Below the pieces are notes generated by a model that worked only from the letters and a program-made list of their open reading frames with translations, ran no database searches and was not told where the DNA came from. Of a stretch of 64,000 nucleotides of DNA, positions 26,198 to 34,617 are shown in pieces; positions within the stretch are counted from its first letter, which is position 1; each line of letters starts with the position of its first letter. The position numbers were made by a program, and so were the translations under genes. The DNA is from CAXBPY01 sp003455275. GTDB taxonomy: Bacteria > Bacteroidota > Bacteroidia > Chitinophagales > UBA10324. The stretch spans positions 1 to 64,000 of the forward strand of contig CAXBPY010000006.1 in the NCBI GenBank assembly GCA_963977675.1, given 5' to 3'.

Positions 26198-26893
26198 CTA
26201 ATTAGAAACTGAGCCAACATCATCTGTTGTTTCTTTATTGCCTTCATCAGAAATAGTTTCGGATTTTGATTCATCTGTTTCTCCAGTATTTTTTTTGAAA
26301 AACTTTTTCTGAAAAACCAGAAGAGCAATTACACCGGTACTGATAGAGAAATCTGCGACATTGAAAATCGGGCTGAAGAATACAAAGTATTCTCCTCCCC
26401 AAATCGGAATCCATTGAGGCAATACTCCTTTAATAATCGGGAAGTAAAGCATATCTACAACTTTGCCGTGAAGCAATGCACCATAACCTCCATCTGGTGG
26501 AAATAGCTGGGCAATGCTACCACCTGAATAACTTTCAGAAAAAATTACACCATAGATAATAGAGTCAATTATGTTGCCCATTGCCCCGGCTATTATTAGC
26601 GAAACACAGGTAATTAAACCCCAATGAGTTTTTTTATTCAGGAGTTGAATCAACCAGTAGCTAAAAAAAACAACAGCGATAATTCTGAAAAGAGTAAGAA
26701 GAAGTTTGCCTGCATCGCCTCCCCATTTCATCCCGAAAGCCATTCCTTCGTTTTCAATAAAGTATAATCTGAACCAGTTTGTGATGGAAATTTCAGATTG
26801 CATTTGCATATGCAGCTTCACCCAAAACTTGAGTGACTGATCAACCACAAGCACCAATAAAATAATAAGAACCGGACGGAGGTATTTCAACAC
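26198..26893 (-). CDS. lspA: Lipoprotein signal peptidase (signal peptidase II)
   Basis: A 231-residue inner-membrane aspartyl protease that cleaves the signal peptide of prolipoproteins. Four helices are visible. The catalytic Asp pair is in GAMGNIIDSIIYG near residue 112 and NVADFSIS near 183; FIENEGMAFGM is the third conserved block. It is longer than E. coli LspA (164 residues) because of a periplasmic insert between the two Asp blocks and a 30-residue acidic C-terminal tail. Translation starts at GTG, whose first base is the last base of the upstream TAG stop (TAGTG overlap). Confidence 0.93.
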   Translation of the reverse strand: MLKYLRPVLIILLVLVVDQSLKFWVKLHMQMQSEISITNWFRLYFIENEGMAFGMKWGGDAGKLLLTLFRIIAVVFFSYWLIQLLNKKTHWGLITCVSLIIAGAMGNIIDSIIYGVIFSESYSGGSIAQLFPPDGGYGALLHGKVVDMLYFPIIKGVLPQWIPIWGGEYFVFFSPIFNVADFSISTGVIALLVFQKKFFKKNTGETDESKSETISDEGNKETTDDVGSVSN

Positions 26894-27669
26894 TACTTAG
26901 CCTGCTGCATTTTTGCTTCGATGCTGAGTGTTGCATGAGGAACAGCACGCAATCTTTCTTTATCAATTAATTTTCCGGTAACGCGGCAGATTCCGTAAGT
27001 TTTATTTTCAATACGGAGCAAAGCTTTTTCTAGATGGTCTATATAAGTGCTTTGGCGCTCTGCCATTTGGTTCAGGTATTCGCGTTCCATTGCAACCGTT
27101 CCATCGTCAATTGAACCAAATTTGTTTTCTGTATCGTCGGTTCCATTGTCATCTTTTCGGTTTATCTGATCTTGAAGGTATTTTAATTCAGTGCGTGAAG
27201 CGTCAAGTTTTTCTTCAATCAATTGCTTGAATTCTTTTAATTCTTTATCGCTATAACGATTGCGGGAATCTTCATGTTTTTTCTTTTTCACTATAGCAAC
27301 TGGTGCCGGAGCTGGTTTGGTTAAATCAAACTTTGGAGCAGGCATTGGTTTGGGTGGCGCCTTTTTGATATCAAGTTTCAAAGGAAGCGGGCGGCGGCGG
27401 CGTTTCTTTTCATCGGTACCAGGTTTCAAAGTGATAACAGGCTTGTTTGGACTCTTCGCTCCGGGCTTGAGCACAATCATCTTGCGTTCACTGATAGGCT
27501 TAAGAACATTCTTAACCACTTTTGCTGGTTTTTCAGGCTTCGCTGCTTTGGCTTTTTTTTCCTTTTTCCCTTTAGCGGCCACATTTGCTTTTTTAGGAGC
27601 AGGTTTTTTTGCTGTTGTCTTTGTAGCAGGCTTTTTAGAAGGTTTTGCTTTCTTGTTTTTGTTTGCCAT
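26893..27669 (-). CDS. TraR/DksA-like protein with a Lys/Ala/Pro-rich N-terminal tail and no zinc site
   Basis: A 258-residue protein. Residues 1-130 are extremely rich in Lys, Ala and Pro (repeats like KPAKVVK, KKPAPKK), disordered and histone-H1-like. The C-terminal 120 residues are DksA-like: coiled-coil DKELKEFKQLIEEKLDASRTELKYLQDQI and then NKTYGICRVTGKLIDKERLRAVPHATLSIE. The four-Cys zinc finger has shrunk to a single Cys (GICRVTG), as in other Bacteroidota homologues. DksA binds RNA polymerase in the secondary channel; whether this form does is unknown. It lies between ileS and lspA and overlaps lspA by one base. Confidence 0.85.
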   Translation of the reverse strand: MANKNKKAKPSKKPATKTTAKKPAPKKANVAAKGKKEKKAKAAKPEKPAKVVKNVLKPISERKMIVLKPGAKSPNKPVITLKPGTDEKKRRRRPLPLKLDIKKAPPKPMPAPKFDLTKPAPAPVAIVKKKKHEDSRNRYSDKELKEFKQLIEEKLDASRTELKYLQDQINRKDDNGTDDTENKFGSIDDGTVAMEREYLNQMAERQSTYIDHLEKALLRIENKTYGICRVTGKLIDKERLRAVPHATLSIEAKMQQAK

Positions 27670-27675
27670 CCTGCG

Positions 27676-30600
27676 TCAGTTTTTTTGTTTAAGAATAACT
27701 TTTACAATTGAATCGTTCACTTCAACCGGTTGCCCATCGTTTATTTCATCAACAAGGTGCAACTCGTCGGCTAAAATTTCGGCGCAAATATATTTTTTAA
27801 AGTGAATTACGGTAGAGTTGATAAAATCTTGTTTTTCAATGGAAAGCATGACTCTATCTGTAACCTGAAAACCGCTTTCTTTTCTCAATTTTTGCAGTTT
27901 ATTGACCAATTCACGGGCGTTGCCTTCTTCTAAAAGTTCGGGGGTTATGGTTACATCGAGTGCAACGGTGAGGTCGGCTTTATTGGCTACTTGCCAACCT
28001 GGTATGTCCTCTGAAATGATTTCAACTTCTTCCAAAAGCACTTCAACCGATTCGTTTTCAATGCTGATTTGTGTTGACTTGTTCCTTTCGAGTTCGGCGA
28101 TTTGTTTTTGGCTGAAGGAAGCAATGACATCAGCGGCGGCTTTCATTTTCTTTCCAAGTTTCTGACCGAGCAGTTTGAAATTGGCTTTCGCTTTTTTCTT
28201 AATCACGCCTTCGGTTTCGGTAATGAATTCAATTTCCTTAATGTTTACTTCCGAAAGAATTAAATCCTGAATTGCTGCAACCTGCTTTTGAAAGTTTTCA
28301 TTCAAAACAGGAATCATGATTTTGTTGAGCGGCTGACGAACTTTGATGTTGACTTTTTTCCGTAGTGAAAGAACGAGCGAAGAAATATCCTGCGCCAACT
28401 GCATTCTTTCTTCCAAAGATTTATCAATTGCACTTTCATCAATCTTCATCCATTCTGAAAGATGAACTGATTCTGTTTTTTCTTTTCCGGAAACAGAATT
28501 TAAGTCGGTAAATAATCTTTCCGCAAAAAACGGAGAGATGGGCGCCATCAATTTGGAAATAGTAACGAGGCAGGTGTAAAGTGTTTGATATGCCGCAATC
28601 TTATCTTCAGTGTAATCACCTTTCCAGAATCTTCTTCTGCAGAGGCGCACATACCAGTTGCTCAAGTGTTCGTCAGTAAAATCCTGTATGGCGCGCGCTG
28701 CTTGCGTGGGTTCGTAATCATCAAAACTCTGCTGCACTGTTTTTACCAATGAGTTGAGCAATGAAATTATCCAGCGGTCAATTTCAGGCCTTTTGCTTAA
28801 AGGAATTTCTTCTTCCCTGAAAGTGAAATTATCAATGTTGGCGTAGAGCGCGAAAAAGTTGTAAGTATTGTAAAGTGTTCCGAAGAATTTGCGTTTCACT
28901 TCGTTGATGCCTTCGATGTCGAACTTTAGGTTGTCCCACGGTTGCGAGTTCGAGAGCATGTACCAGCGAGTTGCATCAGCGCCATGTTTATCTAAAGTTT
29001 CAAACGGATTGACTGTGTTGCCAAGGCGCTTGCTCATTTTGTTTCCGTTCTTGTCGAGCACGAGTCCGTTGCTCACTACATTTTTATATGCAACAGAATC
29101 GAACAGCAATGTTCCGAGAGCATGAAGCGTAAAAAACCATCCGCGGGTTTGGTCAACACCTTCGGCTATATAATCTGCAGGAAAACTTTTTTCAAATTGT
29201 TCTTTATTCTCGAATGGAAAATGTTGTTGCGCGAAAGGCATTGCACCACTATCGAACCATACATCAACAAGGTCTGCAACTCGCGTGAGTTTTTTTCCGG
29301 TAGAAGAAACAAACCAAATGCGGTCAATGTGTGGGCGATGTAAATCTTTCAATTCAGGTTCGAGTGCGGCTGCGCTGTAAGTGATTCCGAATTTTTTTGC
29401 ATTCGCTTCTGACTCCAGAATTTTTTCTTTCAACTCTGCTTGAGAGCCAATGCACATTTGTTCGGTTTTATCTTCACTCATCCAGATTGGTAATGGCGTT
29501 CCCCAAAAACGAGAGCGCGATAAATTCCAGTCCTGCAAATTCTCCAGCCAATTACCAAAGCGACCGCTGCCTGTTGATTCTGGTTTCCAGTTGATAGTGT
29601 TGTTAAGTTCTACCATGCGAGCTTTTGCTGCAGTGGTTTTGATGAACCACGAATCGAGCGGATAATAAATCACGGGTTTGTCGGTGCGCCAGCAGTGCGG
29701 ATAGTTGTGCTCGTATTTCTCAACCTTGAATGCCTTGTTCTCCTTCTTCAGCTTGATGCTGATGAGTACATCGGGCGATTCGTAGTTGGGGTCATCCTTG
29801 TAATTCTTCACATACATGCCGCTGAACTCGCCAACACCATCAATAAATTTTCCTTGCCTGTCAACGAGCGTGAGCGAACCGAGTCCCCACTTTTTCGCCA
29901 TGCGAAAATCATCGGCGCCGAAACTTGGTGCGGTGTGAACGATTCCAGTTCCGTCTTCGGTAGTTACAAAATCTCCCAACACAACTTTGAAAGCATCGCC
30001 ATCGGTTGGTTGCTGGTAAGGAAGCAATTGTTCGTAGCGGATTCCTTCTAAATCTTTTCCCCTAATAGTTTTTATTTCCTTCCATGGTAATTCTTTCTTC
30101 CCAGCTTCGAATTTCATTTCAGCATTTTGGAAATTGGAATCAAAATATTTTCCAACTAAAACTTTTGCAAGAATTACTTTAACAGGAAGTGATGTGTATG
30201 GATTGAAAGTTTCAATCAATGAATATTCAATTTCACCACCAACAGTTAATGCAGTGTTTGAAGGAAGAGTCCACGGAGTGGTAGTCCATGCGAGGAAAAA
30301 ATTTCCGCTAACATCTTCTCCTGATTTTGTTTTTTGTCCTTCAGCAATCTTGAACTGTGCAACTGCAGAAGTATCTTTCACCAATCTGTAACAGCCGGGC
30401 TGATTTAACTCGTGTGTGCTGAGTCCGGTGCCGGCGGCGGGTGAGTAGGGCTGAATGGTGTAACCTTCATACAACAATCCTTTATCGTAAAGTTGTTTGA
30501 GCGCCCACCACAATGATTCGATGTAATTGTTTTCGTAAGTGATGTATGGATTTTTCAAATCAACCCAGTAGCCCATCTGGCGGGTGAGTTTTTCCCAAGC

Positions 30601-30990
30601 ATCTTTATATTTCATCACCTCGCGGCGACACTCCTGATTGTATTCTTCAATCGAAATCTTCTTTCCAATATCTTCCTTCGTGATGCCGAGATTTTTTTCG
30701 ACACTCAACTCAACGGGCAGTCCGTGTGTGTCCCAACCGCTTTTTCTTTTTACCTGAAAACCACGCTGTGTTTTATATCGGCAGAACAAATCTTTAATGG
30801 CGCGCGACATCACATGATGAATGCCGGGCATTCCATTCGCACTCGGAGGACCTTCGTAAAACACGAAAGGAGTTTTGCCTTCGCGTGTGAGGATGCTTTT
30901 GTCAAATATTTTTTCCTTCTCCCAAAAATCATTCACTTCGTTTTCGAGAGCGGGAAGGTTCAGTTGCTTATATTCTGTGTAGCGGCTCAT
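27676..30990 (-). CDS. ileS: Isoleucine--tRNA ligase
   Basis: About 1104 residues, from the ATG at 30988-30990 (MSRYTEYKQLNLPALE); an ATG 12 bases upstream would add MRPI. The HIGH motif appears as GIHHVMSR in GPPSANGMPGIHH near residue 53, and KMSKR as GNKMSKRLGNT near residue 683. The editing domain includes TTPWTLPSNTAL near 240. The long C-terminal extension (about 850-1104) is typical of the large bacterial/eukaryotic-type IleRS. Six bases separate its stop from the DksA-like gene, so ileS, the DksA-like gene and lspA are probably one operon. Confidence 0.97.
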   Translation of the reverse strand: MSRYTEYKQLNLPALENEVNDFWEKEKIFDKSILTREGKTPFVFYEGPPSANGMPGIHHVMSRAIKDLFCRYKTQRGFQVKRKSGWDTHGLPVELSVEKNLGITKEDIGKKISIEEYNQECRREVMKYKDAWEKLTRQMGYWVDLKNPYITYENNYIESLWWALKQLYDKGLLYEGYTIQPYSPAAGTGLSTHELNQPGCYRLVKDTSAVAQFKIAEGQKTKSGEDVSGNFFLAWTTTPWTLPSNTALTVGGEIEYSLIETFNPYTSLPVKVILAKVLVGKYFDSNFQNAEMKFEAGKKELPWKEIKTIRGKDLEGIRYEQLLPYQQPTDGDAFKVVLGDFVTTEDGTGIVHTAPSFGADDFRMAKKWGLGSLTLVDRQGKFIDGVGEFSGMYVKNYKDDPNYESPDVLISIKLKKENKAFKVEKYEHNYPHCWRTDKPVIYYPLDSWFIKTTAAKARMVELNNTINWKPESTGSGRFGNWLENLQDWNLSRSRFWGTPLPIWMSEDKTEQMCIGSQAELKEKILESEANAKKFGITYSAAALEPELKDLHRPHIDRIWFVSSTGKKLTRVADLVDVWFDSGAMPFAQQHFPFENKEQFEKSFPADYIAEGVDQTRGWFFTLHALGTLLFDSVAYKNVVSNGLVLDKNGNKMSKRLGNTVNPFETLDKHGADATRWYMLSNSQPWDNLKFDIEGINEVKRKFFGTLYNTYNFFALYANIDNFTFREEEIPLSKRPEIDRWIISLLNSLVKTVQQSFDDYEPTQAARAIQDFTDEHLSNWYVRLCRRRFWKGDYTEDKIAAYQTLYTCLVTISKLMAPISPFFAERLFTDLNSVSGKEKTESVHLSEWMKIDESAIDKSLEERMQLAQDISSLVLSLRKKVNIKVRQPLNKIMIPVLNENFQKQVAAIQDLILSEVNIKEIEFITETEGVIKKKAKANFKLLGQKLGKKMKAAADVIASFSQKQIAELERNKSTQISIENESVEVLLEEVEIISEDIPGWQVANKADLTVALDVTITPELLEEGNARELVNKLQKLRKESGFQVTDRVMLSIEKQDFINSTVIHFKKYICAEILADELHLVDEINDGQPVEVNDSIVKVILKQKN

Positions 30991-30999
30991 AATGGGGCG

Positions 31000-31007
31000 C
31001 AATAATA
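31000..31007 (-). promoter_or_regulatory. Candidate -7 box of ileS
   Basis: On the minus strand TATTATTG is followed by CGCCCCATT and the ileS ATG nine bases on. This closely matches the arrangement before mfd. Only the -7 box is seen. Confidence 0.35.
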
Positions 31008-31111
31008 AGTATTTGTGGTTGGCAGCTGACTTCCGCGATGAATAAAAAGCTGATACTTAGTTCATAATTCAAAATGAACCTATACTTTTAACGCTCAAAC
31101 TTTTTCCAACC

Positions 31112-32128
31112 ATGAAAAAAATTCTTTACACTTTTATTTCTCTCTCTGTTTTTCTTTTCAGCGCCAAGGCGCAAACAACAGTTACGCGCATGCCCCTGAT
31201 GGAAGAATTTACCAGCAGCACCTGTGGACCTTGCGCCGCTAACAATCCCACTTTCGATGCGATGTGTGATGCGAATGAGGGAACTTTCGTTTGCGTTAAA
31301 TATCAAATGAACTGGCCTGGAAGCGGAGACATTTATTTTAATAACGATGGAAACACACGCCGTAATGCTTACGGAGTAAACGGTATTCCTGCTCTGTTTG
31401 TTGACGGAACATCAGTTGGCCAACCGGCACCTTTTACTTCAACCATGTTGCAAAATGAAGCCGCTATAGCAAGTCAGGTAATGATTGAGGCATACTACAC
31501 CATAGTTGATTCAGAGCTTACAGTATTTGGCAACATATATTCTTATGCAGATTTTGATGGAAACAACCGTCGCTACATTGCAGTAGTTGAAAGACATACT
31601 TATAATAATGCGAGCAGCAACGGCGAAACTGAGTTCAATTATGTTGAACAAAAAGTTCTTCCGAACTCAGTAGGAGTTTATTTGAACGGACTGACTAATG
31701 GTGCTGTGTTTCCTTTTTCTCAAACAATTGATCTGCGCACAGTAACTCATATTGAAAATTATGACAACCTGATGTTTGCCGTCTGGGTACAAAATTCTGC
31801 AGGCGATAAAAATGTGCGCCAGGCAGCATGGGCTACTTTCCCAACCGGTGTGCAGAACATAACTCATTCTTCAAGTGGAATTGTCAGCATATCTCCCAAT
31901 CCATCTATATCTCAAACAATGATTCAGTATCAGTTGCAGGACAACTCTGTTGTATCAATGAATGTAGTGAATTCACTTGGCCAGGTGGTTTATGAAAAAA
32001 ATATCGGGGCACTTGGTTTTGGATTGCATACTGAAATGTTTGATACCGAAAACCTCGCTGCCGGAGTTTATTACATTGATATGCAAATAGGGGGCAATCA
32101 CTACAGACAACCAATAGTTGTTCAATAG
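31112..32128 (+). CDS. Omp28-like thioredoxin-fold protein with T9SS sorting domain
   Basis: A 338-residue secreted protein. The signal peptide runs MKKILYTFISLSVFLFSAKAQ. Residues 25-75 hold the Omp28 start MEEFTSSTCGPCAANNPTFD, a thioredoxin-like CxxC, followed by VNGIPALFVDG (cis-Pro region near residue 98). A beta-sandwich part spans 120-250. The last 80 residues are a type A sorting domain (VSISPNPSISQTMIQYQL, VVNSLGQVVYEKN, LAAGVYYIDMQ). A redox or adhesive role at the cell surface is possible; Omp28 family function is unproven. A terminator follows. Confidence 0.88.
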   Translation: MKKILYTFISLSVFLFSAKAQTTVTRMPLMEEFTSSTCGPCAANNPTFDAMCDANEGTFVCVKYQMNWPGSGDIYFNNDGNTRRNAYGVNGIPALFVDGTSVGQPAPFTSTMLQNEAAIASQVMIEAYYTIVDSELTVFGNIYSYADFDGNNRRYIAVVERHTYNNASSNGETEFNYVEQKVLPNSVGVYLNGLTNGAVFPFSQTIDLRTVTHIENYDNLMFAVWVQNSAGDKNVRQAAWATFPTGVQNITHSSSGIVSISPNPSISQTMIQYQLQDNSVVSMNVVNSLGQVVYEKNIGALGFGLHTEMFDTENLAAGVYYIDMQIGGNHYRQPIVVQ

Positions 32129-32150
32129 ATATCAGAAAACTTTGAAAAAA

Positions 32151-32182
32151 AAATCCTGATCGGTTTTCCGGTCAGGATTTTT
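32151..32182 (+). terminator. Terminator after the Omp28-like gene
   Basis: CCTGATCGG pairs with CCGGTCAGG (one G-T pair) around a TTTT loop, flanked by an A-run and a TTTTTTTG tail. It sits between two convergent genes and may stop both. Confidence 0.82.
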
Positions 32183-32205
32183 TGTTTGTACCCGAAACAT
32201 GAAAA

Positions 32206-33183
32206 TTATTTCCTCGAGAGAACTCTCATCACTGCGTGCACCACATTCGGTGTATCAATTCCATACTTGGTCATCAGTTCTTCGGGCTTACCACTTTCAC
32301 CGAACGAATCATTCACTGCTACCATTTCAATAGGAGCAGGATGATTTTTTGCCAGCACTCCGGCAATGCTTTCCCCGAGTCCGCCGAACTTGTTGTGTTC
32401 TTCTGCGGTCACTGCACAATTAGTTTTTTTCACAGAAGAAATAATTGCTTCTTCATCCAAAGGTTTTATAGTGTGAATGTTAATCACCTCACAGGAAATA
32501 TTTTTTTCTGCTAGAATTTTTGCTGCCTCTATTGCTTTCCATACCAGGTGACCGCAAGCGAAAATGCTTACATCGGTTCCATCGCTCAACAGTTGTGCTT
32601 TACCAATGACGAAATCACTTTCCCTGGTGAAGTTTGGTGTCTTCGGTCTGCCGAAACGCAAATACACCGGACCATTGTGATCAGCAATCGCGATCGTGGC
32701 AGCTTTTGTTTGGTTGAAATCGCACGGCACAATCACCGTCATACCCGGAAGCATTTTCATCATTCCGATGTCTTCAAGAATTTGGTGTGTGGCTCCGTCT
32801 TCACCAAGCGTAAGCCCTGCATGCGAAGCGCAGATCTTCACATTTTTTCCGCTGTAAGCTATGCTCTGCCGAATTTGATCATACACTCTTCCGGTAGAAA
32901 AGTTGGCAAAAGTTCCGGTGTATGGAATCATTCCGCCAATTGTTAATCCGGCTGCAACGCCCATCATGTTCGCTTCAGCAATTCCAACCTGAATGAAGCG
33001 CGCAGGAAATTCTTTTATGAATTCATCCATGCGAAGTGAGCCTGCGAGGTCGGCGCTGAGCGCAACCACTTTTTCATTGCGGCGCGCTACTTCTGCGAGT
33101 CCGGCGCCAAAGCCGCCGCGTGTTTCTTTCTTGTCTTTGTCGGTGTATTGATCGAGCATGGAGAGTGTTTCTTGTTCAAGCAT
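32206..33183 (-). CDS. Transketolase, C-terminal subunit
   Basis: A 325-residue subunit carrying the pyrimidine-binding and C-terminal domains of transketolase. Visible motifs are ALSADLAGS near residue 40, GIAEANMMGVAAGLTIGG near 68 and HAGLTLGEDGATHQILEDIG near 120. With the N-terminal subunit it moves two-carbon units between sugar phosphates in the pentose phosphate pathway. In most genomes with a split transketolase the two genes adjoin; here the N-terminal half lies 2.9 kb upstream, with two VWA genes in between. It follows the second VWA gene after three bases, so it is presumably cotranscribed. Confidence 0.93.
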   Translation of the reverse strand: MLEQETLSMLDQYTDKDKKETRGGFGAGLAEVARRNEKVVALSADLAGSLRMDEFIKEFPARFIQVGIAEANMMGVAAGLTIGGMIPYTGTFANFSTGRVYDQIRQSIAYSGKNVKICASHAGLTLGEDGATHQILEDIGMMKMLPGMTVIVPCDFNQTKAATIAIADHNGPVYLRFGRPKTPNFTRESDFVIGKAQLLSDGTDVSIFACGHLVWKAIEAAKILAEKNISCEVINIHTIKPLDEEAIISSVKKTNCAVTAEEHNKFGGLGESIAGVLAKNHPAPIEMVAVNDSFGESGKPEELMTKYGIDTPNVVHAVMRVLSRK

Positions 33184-33186
33184 GAA

Positions 33187-34617
33187 TTAAAATTTTGCTG
33201 TGGCAGTTCCGCCTGATGTTATGATGATTTTTTGTTCCTGTGTGTCGCTTGTTTTTTTTGAACTCTTCGACCGGAAAACAACTTTGTAAGTTCCGGGTTG
33301 CAACGCTACAGTTTCTACTCCTGATTTTTCAGAGAGCGTATAAATTTTTTCCCACGATGTTCCGTTGAACCAGAGAATGCCGCCATAGCCATAGACAGAT
33401 TTCTGAATCGTAACTATTCCCGGAGAAGGAATAGTAATACTGGTGGTTTTGCTCTGTGAGACATCAACATTATATAGTTGCGTGCGAGGCAGAGTGAGGA
33501 ATTCCAAATCATATTTACCGCACAGGTATTTTTCGGTTGTGTTCAAATCCTGAACATCTACTGTTCCATATTGATCATGCACCTTCACCAGGCATTTAAT
33601 TTTATTGCTTAACATGCTGTTGGTAATTGGTGTTTTCAAATTCACAAATAGATATCCCTGTGCAGCATCCAGAGAAATAATATTTGTGTTTTTCGGAAGA
33701 AGAGCAATGTCTTTTTTTTCAATTGGCGGCGTGGTTTGCACAACCAGATTATATGAACTTACCGGATCAAGATTCACCGTGTCAGGCGTGCCCTTGTAAT
33801 TAATTGTGTGCATATAGTTGTATCGGATGGCGCCGCTGCCGTTATCATAGAATGTCATCACCGCATCGGTCTCACTTGGTTTATTATTTCTATCCATCAG
33901 GTTTACCTGAATGTAAGTGGGGCTCAGCGCAAGTGTGATGATAGAAAGCATTGCATCCTTAAAACCAACAGGATCATCTGCATTGTAGAAGGCGCCCATG
34001 CATTGTAATTTCTGAACTATGTCTTTGTCTTCGCGCAATCCAATGATGAATGGTTTTAAAAACGCACCGCTCTTTTGCAGGGCAAGTGAAACTGCACACG
34101 GATCGGCATTGCAGCTTTCTTCTCCGTCTGTAATCAGAATTAAAATATTTCTGCTGTTCGGGTCTTGCGGAAAATCTCCCGCAGCTTTTTCCAGTGACAA
34201 ACTGATTGGAGTTATTCCTTTCGGATGAAGATTTGCAATCGCCTCTTTCAACTGCGGGATATTATCCTTTGCAAACGGAACCAAAAGTTTTGTGTCGTTG
34301 CAGTCATGCATATCAATTACCGATTCAGTTCCATATACACGAAGGGCAAGTTCAATATTGGGTTTGCGTTTGAGCGTGTCAATGATTTCGCTCACAATTT
34401 TTTTTGCATTATCCATTCTTGAAGCGCCTGACCATTGCTGGTTCATACTGTTTGAAACATCTACGAGAAAAAGAATGCGAGTGACACTTGTTGTTTGAGC
34501 TGAAGTAAAGTGAAAGGTGAAAAGTGAAAGGTGAAAAATGCAGAGCGAGAAATAGAAGTTCCACTTTTTCAAAAAGTGGAACTTATCAGCAATCCAAATA
34601 AATTTTTTCATAATCAT
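33187..34617 (-). CDS. Secreted VWA-domain protein (second of a tandem pair)
   Basis: A 476-residue protein. The N terminus is unusual: a hydrophilic stretch followed by a Phe/His/Leu-rich segment FSLCIFHLSLFTFHFTSAQTT that must serve as the signal peptide. It is encoded by a perfect palindrome and a tandem word repeat. A von Willebrand factor A domain follows (residues 45-230) with intact MIDAS DVSNSMN (DxSxS), TPISLSL and ITDGEESCNADPC. The rest (about 240-476) is beta-rich and ends in a carboxypeptidase-regulatory-like strand pattern (LQPGTYKVVFRSK). The function is unknown. It overlaps the upstream paralogue by four bases (ATGA); an in-frame ATG two codons later could also serve as start. 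Confidence 0.82.
   Translation of the reverse strand: MIMKKFIWIADKFHFLKKWNFYFSLCIFHLSLFTFHFTSAQTTSVTRILFLVDVSNSMNQQWSGASRMDNAKKIVSEIIDTLKRKPNIELALRVYGTESVIDMHDCNDTKLLVPFAKDNIPQLKEAIANLHPKGITPISLSLEKAAGDFPQDPNSRNILILITDGEESCNADPCAVSLALQKSGAFLKPFIIGLREDKDIVQKLQCMGAFYNADDPVGFKDAMLSIITLALSPTYIQVNLMDRNNKPSETDAVMTFYDNGSGAIRYNYMHTINYKGTPDTVNLDPVSSYNLVVQTTPPIEKKDIALLPKNTNIISLDAAQGYLFVNLKTPITNSMLSNKIKCLVKVHDQYGTVDVQDLNTTEKYLCGKYDLEFLTLPRTQLYNVDVSQSKTTSITIPSPGIVTIQKSVYGYGGILWFNGTSWEKIYTLSEKSGVETVALQPGTYKVVFRSKSSKKTSDTQEQKIIITSGGTATAKF
34502..34541. repeat. In-gene tandem words GTGAAAGGTGAAAA
   Basis: Degenerate tandem copies of AAGTGAAAGGTGAAA lie inside the second VWA gene and encode FHLSLFTFHF of its signal peptide region. 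Such words are otherwise seen in gaps between genes. Confidence 0.6.
34556..34584. repeat. Perfect 29-base palindrome inside the VWA gene
   Basis: Arms AAGTTCCACTTTTT and AAAAAGTGGAACTT flank a single central C at 34570. The palindrome encodes the KFHFLKKWNF part of the VWA protein's N terminus. It is followed directly by the tandem words at 34502-34541 (read on the minus strand). The RNA would form a strong hairpin near the start of the coding region. Confidence 0.8.

Noticed and set aside
27260..27805. Plus-strand open frame of 181 codons
   Set aside because: It is the complement of the Lys/Ala-rich DksA-like gene. Its hydrophobic Phe/Ala/Gly runs are an effect of reading AAG/GCN runs backwards, not a membrane protein.
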